This document shows, piece by piece, positions 61,945 to 64,000 of a stretch of 64,000 nucleotides of DNA (the first letter of the stretch is position 1; every line of letters starts with the position of its first letter). Under the pieces are notes generated by a model. The model did no database searches. It was given only the letters and a program-made list of their open reading frames with translations, and had not been told where the DNA came from. The stretch comes from Catellatospora citrea. Lineage in GTDB: Bacteria > Actinomycetota > Actinomycetes > Mycobacteriales > Micromonosporaceae. Where the stretch lies: positions 6,944,001 through 7,008,000 of the forward strand of contig NZ_RAPR01000001.1 in assembly GCF_003610235.1 (NCBI RefSeq), written 5' to 3'. The translations under genes were made by a program, and so were the position numbers.

Positions 61945-62814
61945 TCAGGCGGAAGCCCGAGCGGCCGGGCCGGTGGCCGCCGCCGGGCGGACCGGGCGCA
62001 GCGCGTCGAGGGCCGCCGACGGGTCGTCGGCGAAGAACCGCAGCACGCGGACCTGCTCGCGCCGGCCCAGCGGGCGTACCGCGACGACGGGCTCGGCGAG
62101 TTCGACGATCAGGTTGGTCTGGCTGTTGGCGGCCAGGGCCAGGCACTCGCCTTCCACCTTGATCATGCCGGTCTCGTTGTAGTTGCGCTTGTGCTGCACC
62201 CCGGTGACCAGGCGGCGCGGGATCCGCAGGTCGAAGAACGCGCCGTAGCGCACCCGCAGCTCGTCGGCGGTCACCACGTGCGGGCGGGTGACGTAGCCGG
62301 CGATGACGGCCAGCGCGATCAGGATGCCGTACGCGTCCAGCGCCAGCACCACCGCGCGCAGCCCGACCGGGGCGTCCAGTGACCGCAGCAGGATCTCCAC
62401 CGCGACCAGCTCGATCACGCAGGCGAACAGGAACCCGAACATGAGCACCGTCTGCTCGCGGTGATACGACAGCGCCACCGCGCCCGGCGGCACCCCGTGC
62501 CGGCGGCGGCCGACCCACAGCACCATGCTGACCATGCCCTTGGCGTCGAAGCCCATGATCCGGCGCACCTTCTCCGGCACGATCTGCTCGTACGCGCCGC
62601 GCAGCGCCGCCCGCCGCCCGGTGCCGTCGGCGCGCAGGGCGTGGTAGCGCTGCCCGAACACCAGCGCCTGCAGCAGCAGCACCGCCAGCACGACCAGCTC
62701 GGCACCGGCCAGCACCGGGCGCGGCAGCGCGACGCCGGACAGCAGCAGGACGGCGAGCACCACCTCCGCCGGCACCATCGCGAACATGGCAGCCCGGGCG
62801 ATCTTCAGCATCAT
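61945..62814 (-). CDS. Four-helix membrane protein with cytoplasmic beta domain
   Basis: A 289-residue membrane protein with helices at about 7-27, 33-53, 121-142 and 152-172. The C-terminal 110 residues form a soluble domain (VVTADELRVRYGAFFDLRIPRRLVTGVQHKRNYNETGMIKVEGECLALAANSQTNLIVEL) that resembles bacterial PH-like domains. Function unknown. Its start overlaps the end of the MerR gene by four bases (ATGA), so both are made from the MerR promoter, and this protein is probably the effector or target of that regulator. Confidence 0.75.
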   Translation of the reverse strand: MMLKIARAAMFAMVPAEVVLAVLLLSGVALPRPVLAGAELVVLAVLLLQALVFGQRYHALRADGTGRRAALRGAYEQIVPEKVRRIMGFDAKGMVSMVLWVGRRRHGVPPGAVALSYHREQTVLMFGFLFACVIELVAVEILLRSLDAPVGLRAVVLALDAYGILIALAVIAGYVTRPHVVTADELRVRYGAFFDLRIPRRLVTGVQHKRNYNETGMIKVEGECLALAANSQTNLIVELAEPVVAVRPLGRREQVRVLRFFADDPSAALDALRPVRPAAATGPAARASA

Positions 62815-63563
62815 GCGCGTTCCTTCAGGGTCGTCACCATCAGGCGCAGCACCTCGGCCTGGGCGGGGGCGAGTTCAGAGGTCATCAGGTCCAGCCAGCG
62901 ACCGGTCTCCGCCTCGTCGAGGCTGGCCACCATCGCCGCGGCCATCTCGGCGGGCAGGTGGGCGGCGAGGTCCGCGGCGAGCACCGCGACCCGCGGATCG
63001 GCCGGGTCCGCGCCGGCGATCGCGTCCATGCGTGCGGTCAGGGCGTGGCCCCGGGCCCGCGCCTCCGGCCCGGTCAGCGGCGCGAACATCGCCATGACCT
63101 GTTCCCGGGCGGCCGGGTCGGCCCCGGTGTCGATCAGCGAGATCATGTCGCGGTCGAGCGCGGCGAACGCCGAGCCCGCCGGATGGAGGTCGTGCAGCAG
63201 GTCCCCCAGGTCGGGGGCGACCGTGGTGTCGGGGTTGAGGTCGGCGTCGGCCAGCAGCGCCGCCAACCGGGCCCGGCGGGCGGCGATGGCATCCTGCTGG
63301 CGGGCCAGGTCGGCGTCCAGCTCGGTGAGCACCTCGCGCAGCTCGCGGCCCTGGTCGTCGGCGAGCACGTCGCGGATCTCGTCGAGGGACAGGCCGAGCT
63401 CGGCGAGCCGGCGCACCCGGGCGAGCAGGACCGCGTCGCGGACCCGGTACTCCCGGTAGCCGCCGGGGGTCCGCTCGGGTTCGGGCAGCAGCCCGAGGTG
63501 GTGGTAGTGCCGCACGGTACGGGTGGTCACCCCGACCAGCGCGGCCAGCTCGCCGATACGCAT
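62811..63563 (-). CDS. MerR-family transcriptional regulator
   Basis: A 250-residue regulator. Residues 1-68 are the MerR winged helix (MRIGELAALVGVTTRTVRHYHHLGLLPEPERTPGGYREYRVRDAVLLARVRRLAELGLSL), residues about 75-125 the dimerisation coiled coil, and the rest a helical effector domain without the cysteines of metal-sensing members, so the inducer is likely organic. It reads with the membrane protein gene. A palindromic operator lies directly upstream (63580-63594). The -10 box ends only four bases before the ATG, so the transcript is probably leaderless. Confidence 0.92.
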   Translation of the reverse strand: MRIGELAALVGVTTRTVRHYHHLGLLPEPERTPGGYREYRVRDAVLLARVRRLAELGLSLDEIRDVLADDQGRELREVLTELDADLARQQDAIAARRARLAALLADADLNPDTTVAPDLGDLLHDLHPAGSAFAALDRDMISLIDTGADPAAREQVMAMFAPLTGPEARARGHALTARMDAIAGADPADPRVAVLAADLAAHLPAEMAAAMVASLDEAETGRWLDLMTSELAPAQAEVLRLMVTTLKERA

Positions 63564-63567
63564 GCCC

Positions 63568-63600
63568 CTATTAGAGACGTTGACGTTACGTCAAGGTCAA
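63568..63600 (-). promoter_or_regulatory. MerR-type promoter and operator
   Basis: TTGACGT-T-ACGTCAA (63580-63594), a perfect 7-1-7 palindrome, lies between TTGACC (63600-63595) and TAATAG (63573-63568) on the minus strand. The long spacer (21 bp) with the operator inside it is typical of MerR-activated promoters. Confidence 0.75.
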
Positions 63601-63644
63601 GTCTCCTGGCCCTGGTCCGGGCGTGATCTGGGCCCGCCGACGGT

Positions 63645-64000
63645 TCAGTCGCGGCCCGTCCACGACGCGGCGGCCGCGGGCAGCCCGGCGATGTCGACGT
63701 CGACCGCCAGCAGCGCGCCGTCGACCGGGCCCGGCTGCGCGAGGCCGTAGTTCGCCGTCGTGACGAACAGCCGCCGCAGGTCCGGGCCGCCCAGGCACAC
63801 GCTGGTCGGCTGGGCCGCAGCCAGCCGGATCTCCCCGTCGAGCGATCCGTCGGGCCGGTAGCGGCGTACGGCGTGGCCGCCCCACAGCGCCACCCACAGG
63901 TTGCCCGCCGCGTCGACGGTCATGCCGTCGGGGAAGCCGTCGGCTGCGGTCAGCCGCAGGAACGGCGTCTGCTCCGACAGCTCGCCGGTGGCCGGGTCGA
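63645..64000 (-). CDS. SMP-30/gluconolactonase-like protein, C-terminal part
   Basis: The 3' part (about 118 codons) of a gene whose start lies beyond the right edge. The visible protein contains ADGFPDGMTVDAAGNLWVALWGGHAVRRYRPDGSLDGEIRLAAAQPTSVCLGGPDLRRLFVTTANYGLAQPGPVDGALLAVDVDIAGLPAAAASW, the C-terminal half of the SMP-30/gluconolactonase beta-propeller with the calcium-site PDGM...D and the PTS...GG...L.VTT motif. Such enzymes hydrolyse sugar lactones. Stop at 63645. Confidence 0.88.
   Translation of the reverse strand, partial: DPATGELSEQTPFLRLTAADGFPDGMTVDAAGNLWVALWGGHAVRRYRPDGSLDGEIRLAAAQPTSVCLGGPDLRRLFVTTANYGLAQPGPVDGALLAVDVDIAGLPAAAASWTGRD

Noticed and set aside
1..64000. tRNA, rRNA, CRISPR arrays, insertion sequences, phage integrase
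   Set aside because: No cloverleaf, rRNA-like block, regularly spaced repeats or transposase/integrase motifs seen on either strand.

Overview
The window is high-GC DNA with dense gene packing, frequent GTG and TTG starts, ATGA/GTGA stop-start overlaps and many multidomain STAND and SARP regulators and secreted proteins. This points to a filamentous actinomycete. A Micromonosporaceae-like genus is my guess from gene style, not proven. I see no rRNA, tRNA, CRISPR array, transposase or phage gene.

Layout. 1-12.5 kb: a voltage-sensor-type K+ channel, an XRE-NB-ARC-TPR regulator, small secreted proteins including a tandem duplication of a peptidoglycan-binding-like gene, a universal stress protein, an FAD disulfide-oxidoreductase-like protein without its redox cysteines, a second, shortened XRE-NB-ARC regulator, a secreted alpha/beta hydrolase broken by a one-base frameshift, and a SARP regulator cut off inside its ATPase domain. 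12.9-25.2 kb: one long operon that begins pstC-pstA-pstS and ends pstB. Between them lie two further substrate-binding-like surface proteins, a WxL-like protein, a DUF916 (WxL-interacting) protein, a small anchored protein sharing a domain with the WxL-like protein, and a sortase-fold protein lacking the catalytic His and Cys. It looks like a Pst-type importer merged with a cell-surface module.

25.3-34.2 kb: a large secreted subtilase behind a hairpin that can hide its ribosome binding site, a 50-bp perfect palindrome as terminator, two more SARP-STAND regulators and an ECF sigma factor. 34.3-48.3 kb: mixed single genes, among them a hexapeptide acyltransferase fused to a helical toroid-like domain, a stand-alone OLD-type TOPRIM protein, a PL9-like pectate lyase, an immune-inhibitor-A-like M6 protease, an esterase and a NamZ-type exo-muramidase.

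48.7-61.9 kb: otsA, then a LacI-controlled operon of ten tightly coupled genes: lacI, two sugar-ABC permeases, a lipoprotein binding protein, two ADP-ribosylglycohydrolase-family proteins, a ribokinase, a TIM-barrel/FGE-like fusion, a CaiB-type CoA transferase and a CitE-type lyase. Two identical LacI-type operators, 43 bp apart, flank the lacI start. I infer import and breakdown of a ribosylated (or similarly glycosylated) acid, with the sugar entering through ribokinase and the acid through CoA activation and lyase cleavage. The right end holds a MerR regulator with its operator, a partner membrane protein, and the 3' part of an SMP-30/gluconolactonase-like gene.
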